A stretch of DNA of 64,000 bases from positions 186,001 to 250,000 of the forward strand of contig CAKZRQ010000037.1 in assembly GCA_937146645.1 (NCBI GenBank). Reading direction: 5' to 3'. Both the position numbers and the translations under genes were made by a program. A model generated the notes under the pieces. It searched no databases, was not told the DNA's origin, and worked only from the letters and a program-made list of their open reading frames with translations. This DNA comes from an uncultured Cyclobacteriaceae bacterium. GTDB lineage: Bacteria > Bacteroidota > Bacteroidia > Cytophagales > Cyclobacteriaceae. Below, in pieces: positions 35,907 to 44,948 of the stretch. Positions within the stretch are counted from its first letter, which is position 1. Every line of letters begins with the position of its first letter.

Positions 35907-37280
35907 TCAAGCCTTCACCAGATTCGTTCCGTAAGGAGCTCTTTGGTCTCTTGAGAGATGTGAATTGGCCTCCTCATCATTTACAAATCGTTCAGACTTT
36001 GGATCCCATTCAAGCTTTCTCCCCAGTTTCATCGCGATGTGACTGACCAAACAAACTGAACATGCCCTATGTCCAATTTCAACAGGCGAAAGCAATTCAT
36101 TCTCACCTTGGATAGCACCAAGCCAGTTTCCATGATGCTCATCGGATTTTTGAAGGTGAATCTCATCGGGCCCGATAACAGATTCTAGAATTTTATGGTC
36201 TGAAGCGTCCAAAGCCTTGGTACTGTTCGCTTGATCAACTGGATCAGAGGCAGAGGCCACATAGTTCCCTCTAGAAACCCAAACCCAGCCGTCCTCACCC
36301 TCATATCGAATACCATTCGGATAACCTCCACTGGTCAACATTCGGATTCCATTTTCATACTCAGCTTTCACCATGAAGTCTCCATGCACATTCCATAGCC
36401 CGGCTCTCGGGAATTCAGCCACCGCCTCGATGAATCTGGGACCAGTTAACTCAGTGTCCATTCCCCATGCCGCCGAATCAAAATGGTGCTGACCCCAACC
36501 GGTGATCATTCCAGCCCCATATTGCTCAAGTCTCAACCATCCTGGTCTGCCATAGCCTTGCTGAGGATGAACACCTATTTCTGTGTAAGGTACTTCTGGA
36601 GTTGAGCCCAACCAAGCATCATAATTTAGGTTTTCTGGAATTGGCATTTCTGGTGCATCCGGACCAGAAGGATCTCCGGGCAACCCAATTCGGACAGTAT
36701 GAAGCTTACCAATTCTGCCATTCCTGACTAATTCGGCAGCAATTCTAAACTGAGGACTAGATCGTTGCTGAGTTCCTAATTGAAGCTTGACACCGGAGGC
36801 TTTAACAGCTTCCACCAGTTGTTGGCCCTCTTTAATGGTTAGCGATGTGGGTTTCTGAAGATAAACATGCTTTCCAGCCAAAGCAGCTTCCATGGCGGGT
36901 TGTGAATGCCAATGATCCGGAGTGCTGATCACCACCGCATCGATTTCTGGATCCATGATTAGCTCTTTGTAGTCTTCATGCATTTTAGTATCGCTGTAGC
37001 CAGCAGAATTCTTTTTAGCATAGAATGCATCGACCCAGCTTTTTCCATCAGCCATTCTATTTCTATCAAGGTCCGAAACTGCCACGACCTGTGCACTATC
37101 ATGCTGCCAAACTCCTGGAAGATCATGATCTTTTGCTATTCGCCCACAACCTATTTGACCTACCTGAATCTTATTGCTAGGTGCATTTTTACCAAAAACT
37201 GAGGATGGCACAATGGTAGGAAAACCGATGGCTCCAGCCGCTAAAGCACTATTTTTTAAAAATTTTCTTCGCTTCATCAT
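35907..37280 (-). CDS. Gfo/Idh/MocA oxidoreductase with Tat-type signal
   Basis: 457 residues. The N-terminus KRRKFLKNSALAAGAIGFPTIVPSSVFG is a twin-arginine signal, so the enzyme folds with its nicotinamide cofactor before export. The Rossmann motif GCGRIA is at residues 44-49, the SDLDRNR cofactor loop and STPDHWH follow, and the Lys motif is QKP (HVYLQKPTSL). The C-terminal substrate domain has GWGQHHFDSAAWGM. These features mark secreted glucose-fructose-oxidoreductase-like enzymes. It lies 22 nt after the PmoA gene and 1 nt before the lipoprotein oxidoreductase, forming a three-gene operon. Confidence 0.92.
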   Translation of the reverse strand: MMKRRKFLKNSALAAGAIGFPTIVPSSVFGKNAPSNKIQVGQIGCGRIAKDHDLPGVWQHDSAQVVAVSDLDRNRMADGKSWVDAFYAKKNSAGYSDTKMHEDYKELIMDPEIDAVVISTPDHWHSQPAMEAALAGKHVYLQKPTSLTIKEGQQLVEAVKASGVKLQLGTQQRSSPQFRIAAELVRNGRIGKLHTVRIGLPGDPSGPDAPEMPIPENLNYDAWLGSTPEVPYTEIGVHPQQGYGRPGWLRLEQYGAGMITGWGQHHFDSAAWGMDTELTGPRFIEAVAEFPRAGLWNVHGDFMVKAEYENGIRMLTSGGYPNGIRYEGEDGWVWVSRGNYVASASDPVDQANSTKALDASDHKILESVIGPDEIHLQKSDEHHGNWLGAIQGENELLSPVEIGHRACSVCLVSHIAMKLGRKLEWDPKSERFVNDEEANSHLSRDQRAPYGTNLVKA

Positions 37281-37302
37281 ATTTATTTTGGGTCAATCAA
37301 AT

Positions 37303-38271
37303 TCATTTTACAAAGTCTCTCCAATAGGTATTTGCTTCGTCAGCACTCATATCTCCATCAAAGACAATCATCCTATACTTGAGCGTATATCTCTCATTCG
37401 GTAAGATCATCCAAGATTCATGTCGGATTGGGCAAAACTCAATGAAGACATTCCCAATTCCATCGTAATTATCCTCCGGCCAAACTCTCATGGGTTCGGG
37501 ATGCGATTTATTGGTGTTATGACTGAGAAATAGAATTCCACTTTGCCCATCAGGGCTATCGCTCTCACCTTTAACCATAATCCAGCGAGCATTTTTCCCA
37601 TCGGCTGTCTTTCTCAAATCACCCTCTGAAGTCAGAATACTGCTGTTGTCCGTACCCCAAACCTCCGTGGCTCTGAAACCTAGGCCTCCACCGTAGCGAT
37701 AATCATCCAATAAAATTCCCGCTTCTAAATCAGTGAAAATTGTGGTGGTATAATCCACCATATACCTATCCTTATCCGCTGGTTTTACCTTAATTCTGAG
37801 ATCTTCCTTTATGGCTATTTCTTTTCCTTTATCAGCTTTCAAGTCAAAATGATTCTGTCTCACATTGAGCTCAGCTGCCCCTCCGGCAACTTTTTCAGAT
37901 ATGACATGTCCAAATTCAACTCTCCCTTTTCTATCCCCCAAATTCCAAAAATCTACCTCTCTCCCATCTATCGTAGCACGGGTATAAGGCCCCCAAATTC
38001 CGTAGTGATGATAATGATCATCTGGTTGGATTCTCGTGAGGGTTTGACCTGATGGAGAATTCAATGGGTGAATGAAACCTGATTTGCTAAAGACCTCATC
38101 CACACCCTCAGGCACTGGCTCTTTTTCAGTTTGATAACTCAAAACAGACTGCTCACCCAGTAAAAATTCATAACCCTTTGAAGTCTTATTCAGACTTATC
38201 ATCTGAGCAAATGTCAAGGATATTCCTGCTATCATCGATAGACAAAGACAGATGATTTTTTTGTAAGACAT
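37303..38271 (-). CDS. PmoA-family protein (DUF6807), secreted
   Basis: 322 residues with a signal peptide (1-22, ending LTFAQ). Family blocks: GFIHPLNSPSGQTLTRIQPDDHYHHYGIW, with the conserved His cluster, FWNLGDRKGRVEF, DYRYGGGLGFRATEVWG, and the closing ERYTLKYRMIVFDG. The name PmoA here comes from a domain label, not methane oxidation. Such proteins accompany Gfo/Idh/MocA enzymes in sugar-degradation clusters. First gene of the minus-strand operon; the divergent ThuA gene starts 82 nt away, so they may share a control region. Confidence 0.9.
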   Translation of the reverse strand: MSYKKIICLCLSMIAGISLTFAQMISLNKTSKGYEFLLGEQSVLSYQTEKEPVPEGVDEVFSKSGFIHPLNSPSGQTLTRIQPDDHYHHYGIWGPYTRATIDGREVDFWNLGDRKGRVEFGHVISEKVAGGAAELNVRQNHFDLKADKGKEIAIKEDLRIKVKPADKDRYMVDYTTTIFTDLEAGILLDDYRYGGGLGFRATEVWGTDNSSILTSEGDLRKTADGKNARWIMVKGESDSPDGQSGILFLSHNTNKSHPEPMRVWPEDNYDGIGNVFIEFCPIRHESWMILPNERYTLKYRMIVFDGDMSADEANTYWRDFVK

Positions 38272-38353
38272 GATAAATTCAGCTTATTAGGTAGTCCGAA
38301 GGAAATATATCGAAATATCCTAAAGATCGATCGACCGCTAATCCAAAATTCCC

Positions 38354-39259
38354 ATGAAACTCAGACTAACCTCATTACTCATCTTTTCTTTTGTGATTCA
38401 GGGCTTCGCCCAAAGCTTAGAAGAGGTTCCATTTGATAGAATTTGGCAAGGGAAAATTGAATATCTAGCACCCGAGGAGACCTCATTTGACTGGGATAAA
38501 AAAGGACGGGTTTTGGTTTTTTCTTTAGCGACTGGATTCAAGCATTGGGTTATTCCTCATACTGACGAGATGGTAAGAGTCCTGGGTGAAAAGTCAGGAG
38601 CCTTTGAAGTAGATCGATCAGTTGATATTCGGATGTTTGAGCTGGAAAGCCTAAAATCTTATGATGCCATAGTTTTAAACAACACCTGTTCAGAGAGGCA
38701 GTATCGAAACTTATTTTGGGATCAGCTCAAAAGAATCTCTAATGGAGACTCCGCTGCTATGATGTCCAAGGCCGTGGAGCTTGAAAATAATCTTATCCAA
38801 TATGTGGAAGAAGGTGGTGGCTTAATGGTGCTTCATGGAGCCATTACCCTACTAAATCAATCCGAAGAATTCAGCGAATTGGTTGGTGCAAGCTTTGACT
38901 ACCATCCACCTCAGCAGGAGATTCAAGTTAGGCTGTCAGATCCCAATCATCCATTGGTACAGGCTTTTCCGATTGAAGGATTCACTCATGTAGATGAGCC
39001 TTATTTCTACAATGGAGCCTACGAAAATGCCGATTTTAAATCTCTCCTCCACTTTGAAAATGCTTCAATAGAATCACAGAGGGTTGGACAAATACTATCG
39101 GAAGGAATTACTTCCGCTGCCTGGATTCGAGAGCAAGGAAATGGAAGAGTGATGTATTGCGCTCCCTCTCACAATGCTCAGAGCTATGATAATCCTGATT
39201 TACTCAGGTTTTACCTTGACGCACTCCAGTGGGTGTCGGGTCAGGTAACCTTTGACTGA
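38354..39259 (+). CDS. ThuA-domain protein (trehalose-utilisation-like), secreted
   Basis: 301 residues with a signal peptide (1-19, ending QGFAQ). The class I glutamine-amidotransferase-like ThuA fold is seen in VLVFSLATGFKHWVIPH, SYDAIVLNNTCSE, YVEEGGGLMVLHGAI, FDYHPPQQEIQVRLSDPNHPL, and the end WIREQGNGRVMYCAPSHNAQSY. ThuA proteins occur in clusters for oxidised disaccharides and 3-keto sugars. It is divergent from PmoA and convergent, 1 nt apart, with the FAD oxidoreductase. The biochemical role is unproven. Confidence 0.9.
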   Translation: MKLRLTSLLIFSFVIQGFAQSLEEVPFDRIWQGKIEYLAPEETSFDWDKKGRVLVFSLATGFKHWVIPHTDEMVRVLGEKSGAFEVDRSVDIRMFELESLKSYDAIVLNNTCSERQYRNLFWDQLKRISNGDSAAMMSKAVELENNLIQYVEEGGGLMVLHGAITLLNQSEEFSELVGASFDYHPPQQEIQVRLSDPNHPLVQAFPIEGFTHVDEPYFYNGAYENADFKSLLHFENASIESQRVGQILSEGITSAAWIREQGNGRVMYCAPSHNAQSYDNPDLLRFYLDALQWVSGQVTFD

Positions 39260-39260
39260 A

Positions 39261-40511
39261 TTAGTGAACTGGCATCAAGCTTCCGATTACCGCTTCCGCA
39301 GCAATCCGACCAGAAGTCATCGATGCGTTTATTGATCCATTTAGCAGATAATCTCCAGCTAAATAAATGTCATCCACAATTTTTGCCTCCGTTCTAGGAA
39401 TCTCATATTTCACATCTTCAAGCGAGGGTAGTGCATAACCTATTTCATAGGTCTTTTCATGCTGGAAGTATTCCCCTTTAATTCTAGAAATACGTTCAAG
39501 TTCAGCCTGAACAGCTTTAACCAGCTCTTCCTCAGCAAAATCATGATCAAGAACGGTCACTGACAAAAGTGCCTTCTCCCCGGTAGCATAGTCTGAAGAA
39601 ACATCACTCATGTAGACAATATTGTTAATGAGTCCTTCGACACCCGGAATCAATCCAATCATAGGTCGAGCCATAAATGATTTATGAGTAGAAAAATAAA
39701 GATTGGTCACTCTCTGAGGCTGTGAAAACTGACCCTGGAGTTGTGGCATTACTTTATCCGGTTGCGTCGCAATAATTACCTTTTCTGCCTCAAGAGTTTT
39801 TCCATCTGCCAAATGAATAGAAGTTCCCTTAACCTCCTTTACAGGCGAATTGAAATAAATCTGGGTTTTCGACAGTTGCTTTCTAAGCATTTCTGGAATT
39901 TCTCCCATTCCTTTTGCTGGAATAGCTGCATGCCCAATGGAGAACATTTTGAATACAAATTCAAACATTCTCGAAGAGGTATTCAAATGAGGTTCAAGGA
40001 AGATCCCACGAAAAAAGGGCACAAAGAAGTTTTCAATTATCTGATCAGAAAATCCATATTGCTTCAGGTATTGAAGCGTAGGAATCGATTTGGAAGAGAA
40101 TATCTCTTCCACAGATTTCTTTTTCAACTCCTGGGTCAGACCAAACATCTTCACCTTATCCAAAAAAGTCCCCACCTTTGAAAAGGCCATGGACACAATT
40201 TTCAATGGATTCCTTAGCGGATCAGAAATAATGTAGGATTCATTTTGACCAAAGATTACCGCGCCTGGTGAAAACAGCTTAAGATCTAAAGCATCGTAGT
40301 CCAAATATCTTTGGGTCTCAGGATAAGCAGTGAGTAAAACCTGGAAACCATGATCCATCCGAAATTCATCGGTAACATCTGTTTTGACCCTTCCACCTAT
40401 CCGGTCTGAGGCTTCTAGGATGATGGGTGAATATCCAGCCTTTTCTAACTCTATCGCACTTACCAAACCGGATAAACCGGCTCCTACGATGTAAATCTTT
40501 GCTTCCTCCAT
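39261..40511 (-). CDS. FAD-dependent amine-oxidase-like flavoprotein
   Basis: 416 residues. The FAD dinucleotide motif GAGLSGL is at residues 10-16, followed by LEASDRIGGRVKTD, the second conserved block of the amine oxidase/phytoene desaturase/protoporphyrinogen oxidase superfamily. The C-terminus carries IYLAGDYLLNGSINASMTSGRIAAEAV, the FAD-closing motif. Substrate-domain segments (FFVPFFRGIFLEPHLNTSS) resemble the desaturase-like branch. It has no carotenoid genes beside it, so the substrate stays open. It stands alone and diverges from the serine hydrolase gene. Confidence 0.88.
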   Translation of the reverse strand: MEEAKIYIVGAGLSGLVSAIELEKAGYSPIILEASDRIGGRVKTDVTDEFRMDHGFQVLLTAYPETQRYLDYDALDLKLFSPGAVIFGQNESYIISDPLRNPLKIVSMAFSKVGTFLDKVKMFGLTQELKKKSVEEIFSSKSIPTLQYLKQYGFSDQIIENFFVPFFRGIFLEPHLNTSSRMFEFVFKMFSIGHAAIPAKGMGEIPEMLRKQLSKTQIYFNSPVKEVKGTSIHLADGKTLEAEKVIIATQPDKVMPQLQGQFSQPQRVTNLYFSTHKSFMARPMIGLIPGVEGLINNIVYMSDVSSDYATGEKALLSVTVLDHDFAEEELVKAVQAELERISRIKGEYFQHEKTYEIGYALPSLEDVKYEIPRTEAKIVDDIYLAGDYLLNGSINASMTSGRIAAEAVIGSLMPVH

Positions 40512-40551
40512 AAATAAACTGCTAATCGTTTTGGTCTAGGTTTGAAAATTG

Positions 40552-40574
40552 AACTCTGTTCTAAGCAAAGAGTT
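40552..40574. repeat. Short inverted repeat in a divergent control region
   Basis: AACTCT, 11-nt spacer, AGAGTT, midway in the 142-nt gap between the flavoprotein and serine hydrolase genes. Spacing suits a dimeric regulator, but six-base arms can occur by chance. Confidence 0.3.
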
Positions 40575-40653
40575 TGAGGATTTTGTGAAAGCTTTTTACG
40601 GGCGGTGAATTTCAAAAATGAAAAAGTACTAAACTGCCCAAAATTTAGAGCCC

Positions 40654-41865
40654 ATGAAAAGAATCTTTTTACTCACCCTATCCCTTTTCACCACCACTTT
40701 GCTCTTTGCGCAAAGCTATTTTCCCGAAAAAGGTAACTGGGAAAAAGCCAATGCATCCGAGCTTGGAATGGATGGGAGTTTGCTACAAGAAGCCATTGAC
40801 TTTGCAGTAGCTCATGAAAGTGATGCCAATCCGAATCTGAAAGTCGCACACTATGAAAGTGGCTTCGGCAGGGAACCCTTCGGATATCCAATTGGGCCCA
40901 TGAAGACCAGAGGGCCAGCCACTGGACTGATCATATACAAAGGAAAACTAGTCGGTCAATGGGGTGATCCTGATCGAGTAGATTTGACTTTTAGCGTGGC
41001 AAAAAGTTTCCTTTCCACAACAACAGGCTTGGCTTGGAGAGAAGGCTTGATAAAGGATGAAATGGATTTTGTCTATCCATACATGGCACCTATCTATCCA
41101 TACCAGCCAGCAAAGCTTATTGTGGACAAAGCTGATCATGTCTTCGAGGATGATGTTTTTGAGCTTTTCGACACCGAGCATAATAGAAAGATCAGATGGG
41201 ATGATTTGCTAAGGCAAACTTCCGACTGGGAAGGAAGTCTTTGGGGCAAACCTGATTGGGCAGATAGACCAAGAGAGGGCGTTGCTGAGAAAAGAGCAAG
41301 ACCTCAAAACGAGCCTGGATCTGTTTATGAATACAATGACACTCGAGTGAATGTACTTGCGCTGGCGGTGATGAACGTATGGAGAAAACCACTACCAGTA
41401 GTTTTAAAGGAGCATATCATGGACCCAATCGGAGCAAGCGATACCTGGAGATGGACTGGGTATGAAAATTCTTTTGTGATTCTTGATGGACAAATCGTTC
41501 AGTCCGTTTCAGGTGGTTCCCATTGGGGTGGTGGAATGATGATCAATGCCTGGGATCAGGCACGGTTCGGCTATCTGACTTTAAGAAACGGGAATTGGAA
41601 TGGGAAGCAACTTATCCCTGAAGAGTGGATTGAGAAATCAAAAACTCCTACCCCAGCCAAACCTGATTACGGCTTTATGAATTACTTCCTGAATAATGAT
41701 CAGAAGGCCATTCCTGCGGCTCCTAGCACTGCATTTTTCCATTTAGGTGCAGGAACTAACATGGTGTATGTGGATCCAGAGAATGATTTGGTGATCGTGG
41801 CCAGATGGATACCAAATGGAGATAAAGCTGAGCTCGTTGAAAAAGTCTTGAATGCCATTAAATAA
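40654..41865 (+). CDS. Beta-lactamase-family serine hydrolase, exported
   Basis: 403 residues with a signal peptide (1-20, ending LLFAQ). Class C/penicillin-binding fold marks: Ser114-x-x-Lys117 in FSVAKSF, Tyr228-Asn229 in YEYNDTRVN, and HLGAG near the C-terminus in the position of the third motif. The GGSHWGGGMMINAWDQARFGYL block is typical of exported esterase-like members. It is more likely a peptidase or esterase than a resistance enzyme, given the family and lack of resistance context. The GNAT gene follows after 3 nt. Confidence 0.9.
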   Translation: MKRIFLLTLSLFTTTLLFAQSYFPEKGNWEKANASELGMDGSLLQEAIDFAVAHESDANPNLKVAHYESGFGREPFGYPIGPMKTRGPATGLIIYKGKLVGQWGDPDRVDLTFSVAKSFLSTTTGLAWREGLIKDEMDFVYPYMAPIYPYQPAKLIVDKADHVFEDDVFELFDTEHNRKIRWDDLLRQTSDWEGSLWGKPDWADRPREGVAEKRARPQNEPGSVYEYNDTRVNVLALAVMNVWRKPLPVVLKEHIMDPIGASDTWRWTGYENSFVILDGQIVQSVSGGSHWGGGMMINAWDQARFGYLTLRNGNWNGKQLIPEEWIEKSKTPTPAKPDYGFMNYFLNNDQKAIPAAPSTAFFHLGAGTNMVYVDPENDLVIVARWIPNGDKAELVEKVLNAIK

Positions 41866-41868
41866 GCT

Positions 41869-42330
41869 ATGGAAATCAGAAAGGTCTTAGTCGATGATGT
41901 TCCCGCCTTAAAAACGGTTCTGAATTCTATCGAGCTATTTCCTTCAGAAATGCTGGATGAAATAATTTCGGATTATTTAAATAACGATGAATCTGAGGAA
42001 GTTTGGTTCACCGCAGTTTTGGATGATCAACCCATTGGTATTGGGTTTTGTGGACCCGAAAAGCTTACCGAAGGGACTTATAACCTCTATGCCATTGGGG
42101 TTCGAAGTGATATTCAAGCCAAGGGAATAGGTAGTCATATGATGAGCTTTATCGAAAAACACTTAAAAGAGCTTGGTCATAGAATCTTAATCGTTGACAC
42201 TTCAGGGACGGAGGAATTTAGGCTAACCCGCAAATTCTATGAAAAGCTTGGATACCACAAAGAAGCGGTGATTCGAGATTTCTGGAAGGACGGAGATGAT
42301 AAAGTCACTTTTTGGAAAAGGCTTAATTAA
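41869..42330 (+). CDS. GNAT-family N-acetyltransferase
   Basis: 153-residue acetyl-CoA-dependent acyltransferase. The acetyl-CoA motif is QAKGIGSHMM (motif A, Q/RxxGxG), preceded by the strand YNLYAIGVRSD, with TRKFYEKLGY as motif B. Starts 3 nt after the serine hydrolase stop, so it is probably co-transcribed with it. Substrate unknown. Confidence 0.92.
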   Translation: MEIRKVLVDDVPALKTVLNSIELFPSEMLDEIISDYLNNDESEEVWFTAVLDDQPIGIGFCGPEKLTEGTYNLYAIGVRSDIQAKGIGSHMMSFIEKHLKELGHRILIVDTSGTEEFRLTRKFYEKLGYHKEAVIRDFWKDGDDKVTFWKRLN

Positions 42331-42423
42331 AGCGCCAGGATTACAAGAATTAACATTTTTATCTGGGATACATCATCTTGACTTTTGATCTGGCGTTATC
42401 TTTCAAGAATGAAAATAAGCACC

Positions 42424-43095
42424 ATGAAAAAGTATTTACTATCCCTCTCACTACTTTTTATTCTTGCATCCTGCGAAACAGAGATCAAGCTGACCGAAGA
42501 AGATAAAAAACTCATTCTCGAAGAGCTTTCAGAAATTAACGAAGTAGATCAACAATTCGCTGGATTGCCACCTGAGGAAATGCGAGCAGAGTATGGAAAT
42601 GAAAGGGCTTGGGAGATTTTTTTGGAGCAAAGAGATAGTGTGGGTCTGGTGAACCAGGGGAGAATCAAAGCATTGTACCAGCAGTATGGGTATCTGGGTG
42701 AAAAGAAAATAGGCGAAGAAGGGGCTTCTGATTTTTGGATATCTATTCAGCATGCCGATAATGATGTTGAATTTCAACAGGAAATGCTGGAAGCTATGCA
42801 GAAAGAGATCGAAAATGGCAGCCAGGATAAATATCATTATGCTATGCTAGAGGATCGTGTAAATGTGAATCTTGGAAAGCCACAGCGTTTCGGAAGCCAG
42901 CTGGAATACAATGAGTTAGGTCAAGCCATTCCAAAGAATGGGCTGGTAGATTCAGCAAATGTTGAAGTTCTGAGAGCCGAGTATGACATGCCTACCTTCA
43001 AGGAATACTACAATGGCATGACATCAGCTCACTTTGAAATGAATAAAGAGTATTTCCTTGGTAAAGGGATAACCGAGCCGCAGTTATATAAGTAG
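42424..43095 (+). CDS. DUF6624 lipoprotein
   Basis: About 223 residues from the ATG at 42424, which gives the lipoprotein signal MKKYLLSLSLLFILASC (Cys17). An in-frame ATG at 42409 lies 4 nt after a TATCTTTC element and would add five residues. The conserved DUF6624 part is QHADNDVEFQQEML, LEDRVNVNLGKPQRFGSQ and the final block before the C-terminus. The family is found mainly in Bacteroidota and has no known activity. The next gene starts 73 nt downstream behind the duplicated MarR-type boxes. Confidence 0.82.
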   Translation: MKKYLLSLSLLFILASCETEIKLTEEDKKLILEELSEINEVDQQFAGLPPEEMRAEYGNERAWEIFLEQRDSVGLVNQGRIKALYQQYGYLGEKKIGEEGASDFWISIQHADNDVEFQQEMLEAMQKEIENGSQDKYHYAMLEDRVNVNLGKPQRFGSQLEYNELGQAIPKNGLVDSANVEVLRAEYDMPTFKEYYNGMTSAHFEMNKEYFLGKGITEPQLYK

Positions 43096-43123
43096 ACAAA
43101 AAATTTTCTATTCGGATTTGTAA

Positions 43124-43165
43124 TTTATGTAAGTACTTTTATATTTTTATGAAAGTACTTTTATA
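43124..43165 (+). promoter_or_regulatory. Two 20-bp direct repeats with AAGTACTT palindromes, likely MarR operator
   Basis: The 20-mer TTTATGwAAGTACTTTTATA occurs at 43124-43143 and 43146-43165, 19 of 20 identical, with a 22-bp period (two helical turns). Each copy contains the perfect palindrome AAGTACTT. The second copy ends 3 nt before the ATG of the MarR-GNAT gene, so binding would block expression. Autoregulation is inferred from position. Confidence 0.7.
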
Positions 43166-43168
43166 AAT

Positions 43169-44116
43169 ATGGATATAGTATCAGATCTGGGATATCTTGC
43201 TAGTGCAAGTCGGTTTAGAAGAATCAGCGAGCGTCTATATCACGATGGTGACAAGATTTACCAGAAGCACTCGGTCAAGTTTAAAGCAACATGGTTTTCA
43301 GTTTTCTATGCTTTGGCCAAAAGCCATAAACCACTCACCATTTTAGAAATCGCTGGGCAAATCGATTTTTCACATGTTGCAGTCAAAAATGTCCTTCGAG
43401 AATTAGAAGCCGAAAATCTGATTCTAGTACAACCTAACCCAGAGGATAAACGCTCAAAGATTGTCTACCTCAGCGATGGCGGTAAAGTTCTTCTTGATGA
43501 GCTTAAGCCCGTCTGGGAGGAGTTTACCATCCAATTGAAAAGGACTTTCGAAAGTGGACACAGGGATATTCTTAATATTCTGGACCGCATTGATACCGAA
43601 ATCAGCACCCGACCGATACACGATCATGCGATTAAAGAATCATCTGAGGAAGTAAGGGTATTTGACTATAGCCTGGGATGCAAGGGCAAGTTCTCGGAGA
43701 TTGCAAAACCATGGCTTTTAGGAGTACTTGATGGAAAACTTGAGGAAGAAGATATTCTTAGCCTGGATCGTCCAGATGAAGCTTATTTGTTAAATGGAGG
43801 ATTTATATTTTTTGCCTCGTATAAAGGTGAGATCGCAGGATGTGTAGCCTTAAAAAGATTAGATGAGCACTCTTTCGAATTTGCTAAGCTATTTATACTA
43901 CCGAATTTCCGAAAACTTGGAATAGCAACTAAACTGATCGAAAGGTGCATTACGCGTTGCAAAGAGAATTACATTCCTGAGCTTTGGCTGCAAACCACCA
44001 ACTCCATGCCTCAGGCTCATAAGCTTTACTACAAACTCGGGTTTAAAGATGAACCAGCTCCTCCACAAATGGATGTTCTCGATAGGACTGAGAAAATAAT
44101 GGTCCTTAATCTGTAA
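43169..44116 (+). CDS. MarR-type regulator fused to GNAT acetyltransferase
   Basis: 315 residues. The N-terminal winged helix-turn-helix (about 30-130) contains PLTILEIAGQIDFSHVAVKNVLRELEAENLI and the wing NPEDKRSKIVYLS typical of MarR. The C-terminal GNAT domain (about 155-315) has the acetyl-CoA loop FRKLGIATKLIERC and HKLYYKLGFKDE. Bifunctional MarR/GNAT proteins are a recognised architecture; they sense or modify a small molecule. The duplicated palindrome directly before the start suggests autoregulation. The methyltransferase gene 34 nt downstream is a possible member of its regulon. Confidence 0.93.
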   Translation: MDIVSDLGYLASASRFRRISERLYHDGDKIYQKHSVKFKATWFSVFYALAKSHKPLTILEIAGQIDFSHVAVKNVLRELEAENLILVQPNPEDKRSKIVYLSDGGKVLLDELKPVWEEFTIQLKRTFESGHRDILNILDRIDTEISTRPIHDHAIKESSEEVRVFDYSLGCKGKFSEIAKPWLLGVLDGKLEEEDILSLDRPDEAYLLNGGFIFFASYKGEIAGCVALKRLDEHSFEFAKLFILPNFRKLGIATKLIERCITRCKENYIPELWLQTTNSMPQAHKLYYKLGFKDEPAPPQMDVLDRTEKIMVLNL

Positions 44117-44136
44117 AAAAGATTCAGGCCTTTTGA

Positions 44137-44144
44137 TATTTTTG
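44137..44144 (+). promoter_or_regulatory. TATTTTTG -7 element before the methyltransferase
   Basis: A perfect TAnnTTTG ends 6 nt before the ATG at 44151; no clear -33 is seen. If used, the mRNA would be leaderless or nearly so. Confidence 0.35.
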
Positions 44145-44150
44145 GCTTGT

Positions 44151-44945
44151 ATGGAGCGAAACAAGCATATTGAACGAGATAAAAACTCGGGAGTAAAAAT
44201 CTTTGATAATCGAAGCCTGGAGGTAGATTATCGCACCCTCAAGCCTTTTTTGGAAGAAGGAATGCGAGTGTTAGATGTAGGCTGCGGGACTGGAGCGATT
44301 TCTAAAGATATCGCTAAAGTTGTTGGCCCGAAAGGTAAAGTCACTGGGATCGATAATACTGAGAAGTTCATCTTGAGTGGCAGAGAGACCTATGGAGAGG
44401 TTTCCAATCTAGAGTTACTTCATAAAGATTTTTATGATTATGCCCCATCTGAAAAGTTCGATCTGATTGTTTCTGCTAGAATGTTTCAATGGCTGAATAA
44501 TCCCGAGTCAGCCATGAAAAAATTAAAAAGCCTACTTAAGGAAAATGGAACCATTTCAGTTTTAGACTATAATCATGAGGAACTCGAATGGAACCCTAGG
44601 CCCCCTGATTCCATACAAGAATTCTACAATACATTCTTGAAATGGAGAAAGCAATCCGGACTGAACAATCGAATGGCAGAGGACCTATCGGATGTCATGA
44701 AAAGTGCCGGATTGGGATCTATCGAAATCTTTAATTCTGATGAGTTCTACGATCGGGATAGACCAGATTTCCATTCTAAAGTGGGCATTTGGTCCAAGGT
44801 TGCCGGATCGACTCAAATGGTTGAAGAAGGCCTTTTAGATAATCAACTCAGATTAAAGGCTATCGAAGAATACGATGATTGGGTGAAGAATGAAGCCGTT
44901 TCTATGTGTATGAAACTAAAGGAAGTGAGAGGAAAATTAATCTAG
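44151..44945 (+). CDS. Class I SAM-dependent methyltransferase
   Basis: 264 residues from the ATG at 44151; the earlier frame start at 44133 precedes the -7 element. SAM motif I is VLDVGCGTGAIS, motif II GIDNTEKFI, and the post-motif is FDLIVSARMFQWLNNP, as in UbiE/Methyltransf_11-type small-molecule enzymes. The acceptor is unknown. It lies between the MarR-GNAT gene and a DUF6122 gene, with 3 nt to the latter, so they are probably one transcript. Confidence 0.9.
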   Translation: MERNKHIERDKNSGVKIFDNRSLEVDYRTLKPFLEEGMRVLDVGCGTGAISKDIAKVVGPKGKVTGIDNTEKFILSGRETYGEVSNLELLHKDFYDYAPSEKFDLIVSARMFQWLNNPESAMKKLKSLLKENGTISVLDYNHEELEWNPRPPDSIQEFYNTFLKWRKQSGLNNRMAEDLSDVMKSAGLGSIEIFNSDEFYDRDRPDFHSKVGIWSKVAGSTQMVEEGLLDNQLRLKAIEEYDDWVKNEAVSMCMKLKEVRGKLI

Positions 44946-44948
44946 AGC

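Noticed and set aside
39741..40181. 146-residue frame antisense to the FAD oxidoreductase
   Set aside because: Reverse reading of a well-supported flavoprotein; no domain and basic, Phe/Arg-rich composition typical of shadows.
40654..41865. Beta-lactamase resistance gene
   Set aside because: SxxK and YxN are shared by all family members; the block structure is that of exported esterase/peptidase-like proteins, with no resistance context.
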